Positions 63,813-64,000 of a stretch of 64,000 bases of DNA are shown here, piece by piece. Under the pieces are notes generated by a model. That model saw nothing but the letters and a program-made list of their open reading frames with translations, was not told the DNA's origin and made no database searches. Numbering within the stretch: position 1 is the stretch's first letter; each line of letters begins with the position of its first letter. Both the position numbers and the translations under genes were made by a program. This DNA is from Sphaerolaimus hirsutus (Eukaryota; Nematoda; Chromadorea; Monhysterida; Sphaerolaimidae): positions 3,846,701 to 3,910,700 of the forward strand of contig OZ038450.1 of the NCBI GenBank assembly GCA_964036195.1. The letters run 5' to 3'.

Positions 63813-64000
63813 TAGGGTTGGCCGATGTTTTTTTTTAAACGTTTTTTTATTTAAAAAAAACGTTTTTTTTATTAAAAAAAACATGACGTCCGAAATGTTT
63901 TTTTTTTTTTTAAAAACATTGGCCGAAATTTTTAGTACTAAGCACTAGGTATTTTGCAAAATTTTTGCACGCAAGCGCGCTATTTCACACACAAATTGAC
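63813..64000 (-). mobile_element. hAT-like element, TAGGGTTGG family, cut by window end
   Basis: Begins TAGGGTTGGCCGATGTTTTT, the right end of the 25250-25957 family in reverse, and follows its sequence (AGTACTAAGCACTAGGTATT, GCACGCAAGCGCGC) to the edge. The left flank GTCGTGAC should recur beyond the window. Confidence 0.85.

Noticed and set aside
1-64000. Search for transposase, reverse transcriptase, integrase or viral genes
   Set aside because: No open frame of adequate length or recognisable catalytic motif was found; all mobile elements seen are non-autonomous.

Overview
This is a piece of a large, repeat-choked animal nuclear genome. Two multi-exon protein genes on the + strand can be rebuilt exon by exon with matching splice phases: eIF5B, the translation initiation GTPase (20 coding exons, 7136-30888, about 932 residues), and bora/aurora borealis, the Aurora A/Plk1 mitotic-entry cofactor (13 coding exons, 35193-45699, about 612 residues). 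bora is known only from animals, so the host is a metazoan; I cannot name the species. A third gene is visible only as one first coding exon on the - strand (4181-4463). A tRNA-Asn(GUU) gene lies antisense inside an eIF5B intron (29266-29339).

Layout: 1-4180 is transposon debris. 4181-4463 is the minus-strand exon. 4464-7135 is intergenic and holds a palindromic element with an internal tandem array. 7136-30888 is eIF5B, whose introns are packed with short non-autonomous DNA transposons; intron 9 alone is 8.4 kb of nested insertions. 30889-35192 is intergenic with long palindromes. 35193-45699 is bora, interrupted by a 200-N gap in intron 1. 45700-54399 is downstream repeats and a minisatellite. 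After a second 200-N gap, 54601-59530 is a second copy of the bora 3' end and its flank (44366-48856), probably the other haplotype. 59531-64000 is repeats and featureless sequence.

Almost all mobile DNA here is non-autonomous. Most elements have short terminal inverted repeats and 8-bp target-site duplications (TSDs) that can be read directly, the signature of the hAT superfamily. I saw no transposase or reverse-transcriptase reading frame. The most striking pattern is that elements sharing the same termini, and in one case the same internal core, carry different short 'words' repeated through their subterminal arms (GATATC, GGGATC, GGACCG, AACGTTTT, AGCGCTTTT, GTAAGC, CGTTTAC). The word seems to have been replaced throughout an element while the frame stayed the same.

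Other points: a palindromic miniature element sits where an intron must be in bora, with the splice sites in its ends. Over half of the inferred 5' splice sites have a pyrimidine at +3. Transposon ends repeatedly stop 8-45 nt upstream of 3' splice sites. The two copies of the bora 3' region differ by three clean transposon insertions whose empty sites are present in the other copy. All exon limits are inferred by eye from reading frame, phase, GT/AG and remembered family similarity; no alignment or transcript data were used.
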